Of a stretch of DNA of 64,000 nt, positions 43,203 to 54,401 are shown in pieces. The first letter of the stretch is position 1. Each line of letters opens with the position of its first letter. Position numbers and translations under genes: made by a program. The stretch is from Archangiaceae bacterium (GTDB lineage Bacteria > Myxococcota > Myxococcia > Myxococcales > Myxococcaceae): contig JADJNS010000010.1 in assembly GCA_016714225.1 (NCBI GenBank), forward strand, positions 124,001 to 188,000, written 5' to 3'. The notes below the pieces were generated by a model. That model was not told the DNA's origin, did no database searches, and saw nothing but the letters and a program-made list of their open reading frames with translations.

Positions 43203-44012
43203 ATGGCTCAACGCATCTGCATCACCAGTCAGAAGGGCGGGGTGGGCAAGACCACCGTCGCGCTCAACCTCGCGGTCGCCCTGTGCGAGCGCGGCAAGCG
43301 GGTGCTGCTGGTCGACCTCGACCCGCAGGGCGGAGTGGGGCTGGCGCTGGCGCGCGGAGACACCGCGCTCATCGGCCTCACCGAGGTGCTCACCGGGCGC
43401 GCGCGCCCCGAAGACGCGGTGATGGCCACCCGCCTCGAGGGGCTCTCGCTCTTGCCGCGCGGCCGATTGGACCCGATGGACGTGCCCCACTACGAGCAGG
43501 CGGTGTTCGCCGCCGGCGCGCTGGCCAAGGTCATCGGTGCGCTGCAGTCGAAGTTCGACCTGGTGCTCTACGACACCCCGGCCGGCCTGGGCATGCCCAC
43601 CCGCGCCGCGCTGTCGGCCTCCGACTGGGCGCTGGTCATCGTGCAGACCGAGGCGCTCGCGCTGCGCTCGCTGTCGCAGCTTCTGCGGGTGCTCGAGCAG
43701 GTGCGCGCCACCGTCAACCCCGGCCTCAAGCTGCTGGGCCTTTTGCCCACCATGGTCGAGCTGCGCAAAGAGCCGTCGCGCGAGGTGATGGAAGAGCTGT
43801 GGGGCGGGTTCGCCGGGGTGATGGAGAGCACCGTGCCCCGCGCCGAGGTGTTCGCCGCCGCCAGCTCGCGCGGCGTGCCGGTCGCCTTTCTCGAGGGGCC
43901 GCTGTCGCCCGAGGCCCGCCGCTTCGAGAGCCTCGCCGTCGAAGTCGAGACCACGCTGAACCAGGGAGCCGCCCATGCCGCAGAGCAAAGACCCGCACGC
44001 CAGCTGCTCTGA
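43203..44012 (+). CDS. ParA/MinD-family ATPase
   Basis: A 269-residue Walker-type ATPase: KGGVGKTT deviant Walker A with Lys11 and Lys16, VDLDPQGGVGLAL, then VLYDTPAGLGMPTRAAL as Walker B and switch II. AAAGGA lies upstream of ATG 43203. Family members position cargo by forming gradients on DNA or membrane. No ParB gene or parS-like site was seen, so it is likely an orphan ParA that places a signalling cluster, as in chemotaxis systems, not plasmid partition. Its end overlaps the last Roadblock gene by 38 bases. Confidence 0.88.
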   Translation: MAQRICITSQKGGVGKTTVALNLAVALCERGKRVLLVDLDPQGGVGLALARGDTALIGLTEVLTGRARPEDAVMATRLEGLSLLPRGRLDPMDVPHYEQAVFAAGALAKVIGALQSKFDLVLYDTPAGLGMPTRAALSASDWALVIVQTEALALRSLSQLLRVLEQVRATVNPGLKLLGLLPTMVELRKEPSREVMEELWGGFAGVMESTVPRAEVFAAASSRGVPVAFLEGPLSPEARRFESLAVEVETTLNQGAAHAAEQRPARQLL

Positions 44013-44550
44013 TGACCTCGCGCTGGCGCGGCGCCTGTCGCTGAACCTCACCGGCGCGCGGCCTGCGGCGTCGCCACCCGCGCCCGCCGCCGCGCCGCCG
44101 GCCTACGCGCGCTTCGCCCCGCCGCCTCGCCCCTCGGCGCCCGCGGCGCCCGCGGTGCCGCCCACGTTTCGGGTGCCTCCCGCCAGCGGAGTGGGGCAGG
44201 AGGGGTGGAACCGGCTGCTGCGCGAGGTGCAGGCGTTCTCGGGCGCGCTGGGGGTCTTCGTCATCGACGCCAGCGGCCTGATGGTGGCCAGCGGGTCGAC
44301 CCAGGCGTCGCGCGAAGAGCTCGAGGCCGTCGGCTCACGGCTGCTGGTGGCGCTCGAGCAGGCCGACCGCATCAGCGGCGCCCCCGGCCGCAGCGTGGCG
44401 GTCGACCTCGGCGAGCGCGTGCTCACCGGGGTGCGGGTGCGCGCCGCCGACGGCGTGACCGTCACCCTCGCGCTGGTCACCCGCGCTGCGCTCGCCGAGC
44501 CGGTGCGCGCCGCGCTCTACCAGCTCTTGCCCGAGCAGCCGGCCGCCTGA
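43975..44550 (+). CDS. second Roadblock/LC7-type protein with Pro/Ala-rich N-terminus
   Basis: A 191-residue product. The first 75 residues are Ala/Pro-rich and disordered; the rest is a Roadblock fold (GWNRLLREVQAFSGALGVFVIDASGLMVASGS, split; RLLVALEQADRISGAPG; VTVTLALVTRAALAEPV). It overlaps the ParA gene by 38 bases in another frame, so the two are coupled. It ends the operon; a convergent orphan gene begins 36 bases on. The flexible tail could tether the ParA to the diiron/Roadblock complex. Confidence 0.77.
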   Translation: MPQSKDPHASCSDDLALARRLSLNLTGARPAASPPAPAAAPPAYARFAPPPRPSAPAAPAVPPTFRVPPASGVGQEGWNRLLREVQAFSGALGVFVIDASGLMVASGSTQASREELEAVGSRLLVALEQADRISGAPGRSVAVDLGERVLTGVRVRAADGVTVTLALVTRAALAEPVRAALYQLLPEQPAA

Positions 44551-44585
44551 GCGCTCACCGGCGGCGCTGCGCACCCGCCGAAGGT

Positions 44586-44912
44586 CTACTTCGGGGCAGC
44601 GGTTCGCAGCGCGGCTCTCGCCTCGAGCAGCCCCTCGTGCAGCTGCCGCAGCTCTGAGAGCGCTGCCGTCTGGCTCTGCATCGCCGACATCAGGGTGTCG
44701 GCGGCGACCCGAAAGAGCCGCCGGGCCGAGTCGAGCTGCCGCTCGCGCTCGTGCGGGTCGCTGGCCTGAACGCCGAGCAGCATCGCCCCCACCACCGCCA
44801 GAAACAGCTTGCCCGCCTTGCGCGCCGACGCGTCGGGGAGCTCACCCAGGGCCAGTGCCTTGGCCCGCAGCTCGATCAGCCAGTCGGGGTGGTGAGGCTC
44901 CGAGGTGCTCAT
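44586..44912 (-). CDS. orphan helical protein
   Basis: A 108-residue helix-rich protein (HPDWLIELRAKALALGELPD, GKLFLAVVGAMLLGVQAS, ARRLFRVAADTLMSAMQSQTAAL). A moderately hydrophobic segment in the middle is not a clear membrane helix. It overlaps the start of the upstream gene by four bases (ATGA at 44909), so the two are co-translated. Function is unknown. Composition is less strict than the operon to its left. Confidence 0.55.
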   Translation of the reverse strand: MSTSEPHHPDWLIELRAKALALGELPDASARKAGKLFLAVVGAMLLGVQASDPHERERQLDSARRLFRVAADTLMSAMQSQTAALSELRQLHEGLLEARAALRTAAPK

Positions 44913-45679
44913 CGCCCTGCCACGCCTTCAGCCGCGATCTGAGGCGAGGCCTGCTCTTCTCGTTCTCGCCCCGCTACCGACCGGCTCAAGCTGTGTAGGC
45001 CGAGCGTGCCCATCAGCGCCACGGGGCTGCAGGCCAGCAGCATGTCGAGCGTGGTCTGGAGCGCCACGCGAGACTTTCGGCCGCTCGAAGTTGCGCCGTC
45101 CTCGCTGCTGCCGCGAACCACCGCGGCAGCCAGGTCGGCCACGCCGCTCATCGCGAGGAAGAGCACCGACGACCAGTGCAGCGGGGCAGCAGCGTGAGCC
45201 AGCAAGTCTTCTGGGTGGAAGGTCATCAGGCCCTCGGAAAACAGCACGCCGCGCGCCACGGCTCGGCCCATCGAGACCACCTCCGGGCCGCTCGCCTTCT
45301 CGATGAACGTGGCACCGCTCGACGGGTGGGCCACGTCGCCAAAGAAACCCTTCAGGAAGCGCTTCGAGGCGCCGCCGAGCTCCTCGTCCGAGGCCCGGGT
45401 GGCTTCGGCGGCCAGGCGGTCGACCTCGCGGGGCTCGACACCATGAGCGAGCGACTCGAGCGGGGCGAACGCTGCGTGCGCGTCGACTCGTGAAGCCACC
45501 GGGTTGCCCTCTGGAGCACGCAGCCGGGAATCGGCCTGGGGCGAGGCGAAGGTCAGCCCCTCGTCCACGACTGCGGGCGAGGGGGAAGCCACCGCTCGGG
45601 CCGCTCGGGCCGCTCGCGACGCACCGGCGTCGGTGGGCCGGGGAGCAGGCACGACCCGCGTCTTCCGGAGCAGTCTCAT
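44909..45679 (-). CDS. orphan protein with possible membrane segment
   Basis: A 256-residue product from ATG 45679 (an earlier GTG at 45685 adds two residues). The N-terminus is basic and Ala/Pro-rich. The middle is mixed, and the C-terminal half has hydrophobic stretches (SSVLFLAMSGVADLAAAVV, TLDMLLACSPVALMGTLGLHSL) that could be one or two membrane helices. No family is recognised. It is divergent from the helical-repeat gene at 45914 with 234 bases between. Confidence 0.55.
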   Translation of the reverse strand: MRLLRKTRVVPAPRPTDAGASRAARAARAVASPSPAVVDEGLTFASPQADSRLRAPEGNPVASRVDAHAAFAPLESLAHGVEPREVDRLAAEATRASDEELGGASKRFLKGFFGDVAHPSSGATFIEKASGPEVVSMGRAVARGVLFSEGLMTFHPEDLLAHAAAPLHWSSVLFLAMSGVADLAAAVVRGSSEDGATSSGRKSRVALQTTLDMLLACSPVALMGTLGLHSLSRSVAGREREEQASPQIAAEGVAGR

Positions 45680-45913
45680 TGCCACCCAGACGCACGACGC
45701 GACTCAGGTCGCGCCGCCCGCGGCGCCATCGCGCGACGCGTTGGAACACGGGTGCGACACCGCACCACGCCGCATTTTGCGCTTTGGGTGAACCGGGCCC
45801 AACTTTCCGGGACGTCGTCGCAGCACCACCCGCAAATCCCCCCCCCTTTCTGCTCGTCTTGTCTCGAACCGGGGCCGTCCTGCGTGTCGGTGCCCTCTCT
45901 CGGAGCCTGAGAA

Positions 45914-48607
45914 ATGAAGAAGCCCTCATTGAATGTCGACCGCGCGGTTCACGCAGGCGCCGAAAAGCTTCGGACCCTGCTCGACTCCCAGCGCGCGAAG
46001 CAGGCTCCCGCCACCGCGCCGGCTGCCGACGCCGAGAAGACCGAGGCGACGGAGCACGCGCAGACGCAAGCCCGCAGCGTGTTCGGCAAGGCCGCGGCCG
46101 TGGTCGCCCACGTTCGCGACCAGGCCGCCGCGCTCGCCGGGGGCACCACCCCCCTCGCCTCGCAGGCACCCGCGGGCGACGCGCAGCACGTCGTGGGCGA
46201 CGTCGCTCCGCGCCGTGGCAGCACCGTTTCGCTCGAGAAGCAGCTCGCCAAGATTCCGCCTGCCGACCTCGAGGCGTACTCGGCCATCGGGCTCTCCCGG
46301 GCCGAGACCGCCCGGGCGGCGGCGCTTCAGGTGAGCCCCAAGACGATGGAGGCGCTGCTGACTCCGCCGCTGCCCGGGCGCGACTTCTCGTTCGGGCGGC
46401 GGCCGCCGCCGCTCAACCGCCCCGGCGACATCTTGCAGGCCGCCGAGCAGGGCGTGCCGGAGCAGGCGATGCTCGGCTTTCACGCGGTGAATCTGCCCGC
46501 CACCCAGTACGCGAACGCCCAGCGTGCTGGCTTCACCCCCGAGACGATCGCGCCCTACGCGCGGCACCTGGGCGACGTCGCAGACATCAGCGTGCTGCGT
46601 GAGGCGGGGCTCTCGGCAGAGGACGCCGCCTATGTGAGCGCGTCGGGCCAGCCCGCCGCGGTGGTGGTCGAAGCGGCGCGGCTGGGGGTATCGCCTCGCG
46701 CGTTTGCCGACGCAGTTCGCACTCCCGGGTACAGCGCCACGGTGGTGCTCGACCTGAGCAGAAGGTACGACCCGCGGCTGTTCGAGGCCAACTACCGCCC
46801 GCCCGCCTCGCTTCCCCCCGGCGAGCTCGAGCAGCTCCTCGACGCGAAAGTCATCGATTTCGGAAGCCCCAACTCGTCGGTGCTCGAGGCGTTCGAGCTT
46901 CGCCGCCTGGGCTTGTCCACTGCCGACGTCGTCAAAGTCCTCCAGGCCGGGGGGAGCGTCGAGCGCCTCCGCGGAGCCCTCGCCAACGGGCTCTCGAGCG
47001 CCGCCTATGTCGAGCTCGCGCAGGCGGACGCCAAGATCGACCCACGGCTTGCCCGCCTCAGCACCGACGTCGGCGAGCTGGTCCGCCTCTCTGAGACCGG
47101 GTTGCCTCTCAACGACCTCGAGCGCGCGGCGCGGCTCGGGTTCAGCGTCGAGCAGACCGTGAACCTGGCCCGGCTGAAGGTCGACCCCCACACCGTGCAG
47201 ACCCGGTTCTTCGATCGCGGCTTCAGCGCCGAAGAGACCTTCGCCGCGCTCGAGGGAGGTGCGCTGACCGCCCATGGCCAGCCCGCGCCCACCGCGAGCT
47301 CCGAGGTCATGCAGGGCGCGCTCTCGCGCGAGGCCGTCGCAATTCGTGCCGGCACCGAGATGCCGAAGCACCAGGCGGCGCTGTTCGCCAGCGCCGGGTA
47401 CTCCCCCGAAGAGAGCCGCACCGCCTGGAGGGCGGGGCTCTTGGGCGGTCAGGCGTTCGTCTACTCGAAGCTGCGAGTGAACAGCGCCGTCGCCACCGAG
47501 CTGGCGCGGTCGAGGGTCGACCCGCTCGTCGCCTATGACCTGGCGGCGGCCGGGGTGCCGGCGGCGTCACTGGGTGAGGCCGTTGCGCTGGGGCTGACGC
47601 GCGAAAAACTCGCCGGGTACCAGCGCCGGGGTTTCATGCCGCTCGCGGCCATCGAGCTCGCGCGCGCCGGCATCTCTGAGCGTGACGCCGACAGAGACTT
47701 CAGCGTCGAAGACAACAAGCGCGCGCAGGCTGCCGGTTCAGCGCCGACCGAGGTCGCCTACTTCATGAAGAGCGGCAAGCTCACCTTCGAGCAGGCCGCG
47801 GCAGTTCTCGAGGCGGGCGGTAAAGGCGGCAGCTACTCGCTCGCCCGCGCCCACGCGACGGGTCGATGGTCGTTCGAAGACGTGTTGGCGCTGGCCGAGA
47901 GCCCCATGCAGCGTCAACCCGGGGTGCTCTCCAAGCTGATCGACGCGGGCTTCAACCTCGAGCAGATCAACCGGAGCGCCACCCTGGTGCACGACGAGCG
48001 CGCGCTGAGCGCGGTGCTCAACTCGGGGTACGCGCCCGATGAGCAGCTGCTTCTCCTCGAGGCGGGCATCGCGTCGCGCGGGTCATCGCTGCAATTCCCA
48101 GGTGACCTGAAGCGCGAAGGGCTCAGCGCCCAGCACCTGGTCGAGCTCAACTCGCTCGGAGCCAGCTCGCGCGAGGTCTTCGCCGCCCTCCGCCGCGGCG
48201 ACACCATCGAGCAGATTCTCGAGCAGCTGCGCAGCCGCAAGGCCTCGGCGGCGCCGAGCACCGAGTGGCTCACTGAGCTGAGAAGCAGAAGCCCGGTGAC
48301 CCTCGACGAGATGCGGCGCGCCTTCGCCCGCGGAGTCGGAACCACCGAGGTCGGCTACCTGATGCAGCGAGGCATGCCCGCAGACCTCGCGCTCATGGTT
48401 CACTTCACCCTCGGCGCCGACGTGGGCCGCCAGCTGGCAGACGCCCACTTCGCCGGCAGGGTGACCATTCAAGAGGTGGCGAAGCTCACCCAGGGCCGCT
48501 TTGCCCAGAATCCTCCGGCCCTCGCCAAGCTGCTCGCCGGCGGGCTCAACGGCGAAGAGCTGGTCCAGCTCGACGTCTTTCCCAACCGCTCCCCGGGCGA
48601 AGCGTGA
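45914..48607 (+). CDS. 897-residue helical-repeat (solenoid) protein, family unknown
   Basis: A large protein with no signal peptide. Residues 1-100 are Ala/Lys/Glu-rich and disordered. From about residue 100 to the end run about 20 irregular units of 30-45 residues built around xxGLSxEDAxxxxxAGxxP-like helix-turn-helix pairs, e.g. LREAGLSAEDAAYVSASG, LRRLGLSTADVVKVLQAG, LRGAL then ARLGFSVEQTVNLARLKVD, and LVELNSLGASSREVFAALRRG. The units vary in length and lack the two-residue code of TAL effectors. Function could be a scaffold or DNA- or protein-binding solenoid. GGA and TCC triplets are more frequent than in core genes, as in a young or acquired gene. Confidence 0.75.
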   Translation: MKKPSLNVDRAVHAGAEKLRTLLDSQRAKQAPATAPAADAEKTEATEHAQTQARSVFGKAAAVVAHVRDQAAALAGGTTPLASQAPAGDAQHVVGDVAPRRGSTVSLEKQLAKIPPADLEAYSAIGLSRAETARAAALQVSPKTMEALLTPPLPGRDFSFGRRPPPLNRPGDILQAAEQGVPEQAMLGFHAVNLPATQYANAQRAGFTPETIAPYARHLGDVADISVLREAGLSAEDAAYVSASGQPAAVVVEAARLGVSPRAFADAVRTPGYSATVVLDLSRRYDPRLFEANYRPPASLPPGELEQLLDAKVIDFGSPNSSVLEAFELRRLGLSTADVVKVLQAGGSVERLRGALANGLSSAAYVELAQADAKIDPRLARLSTDVGELVRLSETGLPLNDLERAARLGFSVEQTVNLARLKVDPHTVQTRFFDRGFSAEETFAALEGGALTAHGQPAPTASSEVMQGALSREAVAIRAGTEMPKHQAALFASAGYSPEESRTAWRAGLLGGQAFVYSKLRVNSAVATELARSRVDPLVAYDLAAAGVPAASLGEAVALGLTREKLAGYQRRGFMPLAAIELARAGISERDADRDFSVEDNKRAQAAGSAPTEVAYFMKSGKLTFEQAAAVLEAGGKGGSYSLARAHATGRWSFEDVLALAESPMQRQPGVLSKLIDAGFNLEQINRSATLVHDERALSAVLNSGYAPDEQLLLLEAGIASRGSSLQFPGDLKREGLSAQHLVELNSLGASSREVFAALRRGDTIEQILEQLRSRKASAAPSTEWLTELRSRSPVTLDEMRRAFARGVGTTEVGYLMQRGMPADLALMVHFTLGADVGRQLADAHFAGRVTIQEVAKLTQGRFAQNPPALAKLLAGGLNGEELVQLDVFPNRSPGEA

Positions 48608-48656
48608 CCTTGCAGTGACGCCTCGAAGGCTCACTGCCCGATCGGCGATGCAAAGC

Positions 48657-48697
48657 GCGTAAACATAAGGGCTTACGCTTTTCTTGCATTGCAAGAA
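48657..48697 (+). promoter_or_regulatory. paired inverted repeats upstream of the EF-hand-like gene
   Basis: Two symmetric elements follow each other. GCGTAA (48657-48662) pairs with TTACGC (48673-48678), followed by TTTTC, which resembles a weak terminator for the 897-residue gene. TTCTTGCA (48681-48688) and TGCAAGAA (48690-48697) form a 17-base palindrome, which looks like an operator 95 bases before the next start. The region is unusually AT-rich. Assignments are by pattern only. Confidence 0.4.
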
Positions 48698-48791
48698 GTT
48701 GTTACGTGATCGGCCTGGGAGCGGGTGCGACTCCCACCGATACTCCAGACTCGTCGTCTTCTTACCCAGCAGGCCCTCGAGGGAACGAACC

Positions 48792-50002
48792 ATGCCCAAC
48801 GTCAACCGAAGCTCGCCGACGATTACGCTGCCCGCGAACCTGTCGCCTGAAGAGGCGCAGCAGTTTCTGCAGGAGGCGGCCGCGCGAGGCCAGGCGGTGG
48901 TGGTGCCGAGCAACTACCAGACGGGCTTCGACACGGGCAGCAGCCCGTACGGCAACCCTACTCACTCGACCCGTTCGCGGGCTCGAGCGACGCGCCGGCG
49001 GAAGACCCGTTCGCGAACGACCCGTCGATGAACATGACGCCCGAGCAGCTCGCCGAGGCGCAGAAGCAGGCGCAGGCCGGCGGCGACCCGAACGCCACCA
49101 CCACCCCCGGCGCGCCGAACCCGAACGCGGCTGACCCCTTCGCGGCTCCTCCGCCCGACCCCGAGACCGAGGCGCGCAAAGAGTTCCTCACCCACTGCAA
49201 GTCGCTCAAAGAAGCGATGGAGAACGGCACCGGGGGCAGCCCGTACGCGGGCGGCCGCTTCGGCGCGTACGGCGGCGGCATGCCGATGGGCGACGTCGAC
49301 AAAGAGGCGCTCGAGCGCATCGTGAACGACGACCACGCCTCGGCGAACGCGCGCAAGGCCGCCGAGTACATGCTCGACCCGAAGAACAAGAAGTTCTTCG
49401 ACGAGCTCGACGTCGCCGATGACGAGGGTGGCTCGACCGACGGCAACGTCAGCCTGGGTGACCTCGACAAGCAGATCAAGAAGCTCGAGACCGAGACCCG
49501 CGCCGCGTCGCTGAAGACCGACCCGCGCCTCGCCGAGATGAAGACGCACCTCGAGACGATGACGAAGTACAACGCCGACTTCGACCGGGCCGACGACGGT
49601 GGCGACAACGGCTTCACCGACGGCATCACCTCGTCCGGCGACCTGAAGAAGGTTGCCGAGGGCAACTACCCCGAAGACCTGAAGGCCGCGGCGAACTTCT
49701 TCCTCAGCGCTTCGAACGAAGACCTGTGGAAGATGGTCGACACCGGCGCCGAGGGTGGCGACACCGACGGCAAGGTCAGCAAGGAAGACCTCGAGGCGGT
49801 GCTCAAGACGCTGCCCGAGGCGCCGCCTCCGTCGCAGTTCACCCCGCAAGAGCAGGCGTACCTGCAGACCATCACCGACCCGACCCAGCGCGCCACTGCC
49901 GAGCGCATGCTGCTGGCCGCCAAGTCGGGCACCGGCGCGCAGCAGCCCGTCGCGCAGCCGGCCGCGCTGACGGCCAACTCGTTCCCGCGCATCATTCGCT
50001 GA
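48792..50002 (+). CDS. EF-hand-like calcium-binding protein, frameshifted
   Basis: The first 55 codons (PNVNRSSPTITLPANLSPEE start) and the body are in different frames. The break is in the CCC run near 48956-48958, and the 1211-base span is one short of a multiple of three, so one missing base gives 403 residues. Three acidic loops carry the pattern D-x-D/N-x-G-x-x-x-x-x-D: DVADDEGGSTDGNVSLGDLDK, DRADDGGDNGFTDGITSSGD and DTGAEGGDTDGKVSKEDLEA, cut here to the key residues. These resemble the Asp/Gly loops in type III translocon-like (HrpF/NolX) proteins, so Ca2+ binding is plausible but unproven. No signal peptide is visible. GAGGGAA precedes ATG 48792. Confidence 0.65.
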
Positions 50003-50077
50003 GAGCGCGCTCCCGCTGAATCACACGAGGTCCGCAGCCCTCCGGCGCGGACCTCGTCGCGTTTCTACGGTCGTTGC

Positions 50078-51735
50078 TCAGCCCTTCTTCAGCGCCGCCA
50101 CCTCGGCCGCCTCGGCGAGCACCGTGTCGACGTCGAAGGGCTTGAGCACCAGGCGGTGGGGCGTCTGCTCGAGGTACGCCGAGACCGCGGGTGAGAAGAC
50201 GCCGCCGGTCATGAAGATGACCCGCGCCGCCAGCCCCGGGTGCTCGGCGACCAGCCAGGTGTGCAGCTGCATGCCGCTCATCACCGGCATCATCAGGTCG
50301 CAGAAGATGACGTCGAACGCCGCGTCGCCCGCCAGCAGCCGCTGAGCGTCGCGCGCCGCCTCGACCGTGGTCACCTGGTAGGCCGGGGTGAGCAGGCGCT
50401 TGAGCAGCCCGGTGAGGCGCGGCTCGTCGTCGATGACCAGCACCCGGGGCTTGCCCCCTAAGGCCACCTCGACGCGGGGCGCGGGCGCCGCGGCCACGGC
50501 CACGGCCTGCTGCAGCCGCACCCGAAAGCGGGTGCCCGCGCCGGGAGCGCTGGTGGCCGTCAGGTCGCCGCCCAGACTGCCCACCAGCCGCTTGCAGATG
50601 GCCAGCCCCAGGCTCGAGCTGCTGCCCACCTGGTGCGTGGCGAGCGGGTCGAACAGCCGCGCCAGCACCTGAGGCGGCAGGCCGGGGCCGTTGTCGCCAA
50701 TCTCCACCAGCACCGCCTCTCCTTCGGCCCAGGTGCGCACGGTGAGCCGGTTGCGCGAGGCTTCGTGCGGGGTGAACGAGCGCGAGGCGTTCACCAGCAG
50801 GTTGAGCAGCAGCTGCCCCAGCCGGGCCTCGTTGGCGAGCACCCGGGGCACCTCGCCCAGGTCGCGCTCGACCGTGGCGGTGGCCTGCAGCTCGTGCGCG
50901 GCGATGGCCATCGCCGCCTCGAGCGTCGCGTTCACCTCGGTCGGCACCAGCGGGCCCTGGTCGTCGCGCGAGAACGTGTCGAGCCCCCGCGTCACGGCCT
51001 CGATGCGGCGCACCCCGTCGAGCGCCTCTTCCGCGCAGGCGAGCAGCTGGGGCGACGCGGCGTCGTGCACCAGCTGCTCGACCGCGGCGCGCAGGTAGGT
51101 GAGCGGGTTGTTGAGCTCGTGCGACACGTTCGCCGCCACCAGGCCCAGGGTCGCCAGCCGCTCGGCCTGAACCAGCGCGGCCTCGGCCTGCTTGCGCTCG
51201 GTCACGTCGAGCATCACCACCCGGCACTCGCTGCCGTCGTCGGCCCGCACCCCCGTCAGCTCGAGGGCCCGCGGCGCGCTGCCCCTCGAGGCCGCGGTGC
51301 GCACCTCGCACGCCGCGTGCGCGGGGCTCGCGAAGCACCCGGTCACGAAGGCGCGAAAGCGCTGGTGACAGCTGGGGTCGAGCAGGGTGACGAACAGCGC
51401 CGGCCCGGCCCCCTGCAGCTCGAGCCCCAGCTGCTGCGTCGCGCACTGGTTCGCCCGCAGCACCCGGGCCTCGCGGTCGATCGACAGGTAGCCCACCGGC
51501 GCGAACTCGTAGAGCGCGGCATATCGGGCCGCGTGCTGCTCGGCCTGCACCCGCGACGCCTCGAGCTCTTCGTTCTGCAGCTCGAGCTCGAGCTGGTGCA
51601 CCTGCAGCTCGTGCAGCAGGCGCTGGGTCTCGGCCGAGGCGCCCGCATCGACCGGAGCCTCGCCGCGCTCGGCGAAGCGGGCCTCGGCCTTGCGGCGCAG
51701 GGCCTCGCGCTCGCGCTCCGAGCCGGTGCGCCGGG

Positions 51736-51739
<4 letters not shown>
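50078..51739 (-). CDS. hybrid histidine kinase (PAS, HisKA, HATPase, receiver)
   Basis: A 553-residue protein from TTG 51739, which overlaps the CheB-CheR stop as TTGA; the ORF upstream of it is shadow. An N-terminal coiled region (ETQRLLHELQVHQLELEL) precedes a PAS (YLSIDREARVLRAN, VRTAAS). The H-box is VSHELNNPLTYLRAA; the ATPase has DNGPGLPPQV and SSSLGLAICKRL. The C-terminal receiver (VLVIDDEPRLT, FDVIFCDLMMPVMSG, VLKPFD) suggests intramolecular relay. No membrane helix is seen. Its partner is the CheB-CheR-PAS protein next door. Confidence 0.87.
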
Positions 51740-54273
<2,534 letters not shown>

Positions 54274-54401
54274 ACCTTCGATTCGCAGAGGTGGGGCCCA
54301 GAAGCAAAGCGATTGCTCGACCGAGGGGCGCTCGGGCGCTTTCGGGCGACGACGTGCTATGCAGGCGCTCCTTCGGGGGCGGTAATGACAGCAGGCAACA
54401 G

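Noticed and set aside
43203..44012. The ParA gene as evidence of a plasmid or integrated partition locus.
   Set aside because: No ParB gene, parS-like repeats or replication gene is near; the gene is embedded in a signalling operon.
45742..45756. A sigma-54-like site (TGGAACACGGGTGC) before the helical-repeat gene.
   Set aside because: The GG and GC pairs are one base too close, and no other element supports it.
45914..48607. The helical repeats as a TAL-effector-like DNA-binding array.
   Set aside because: Unit length is irregular and there is no variable two-residue position at a fixed place.
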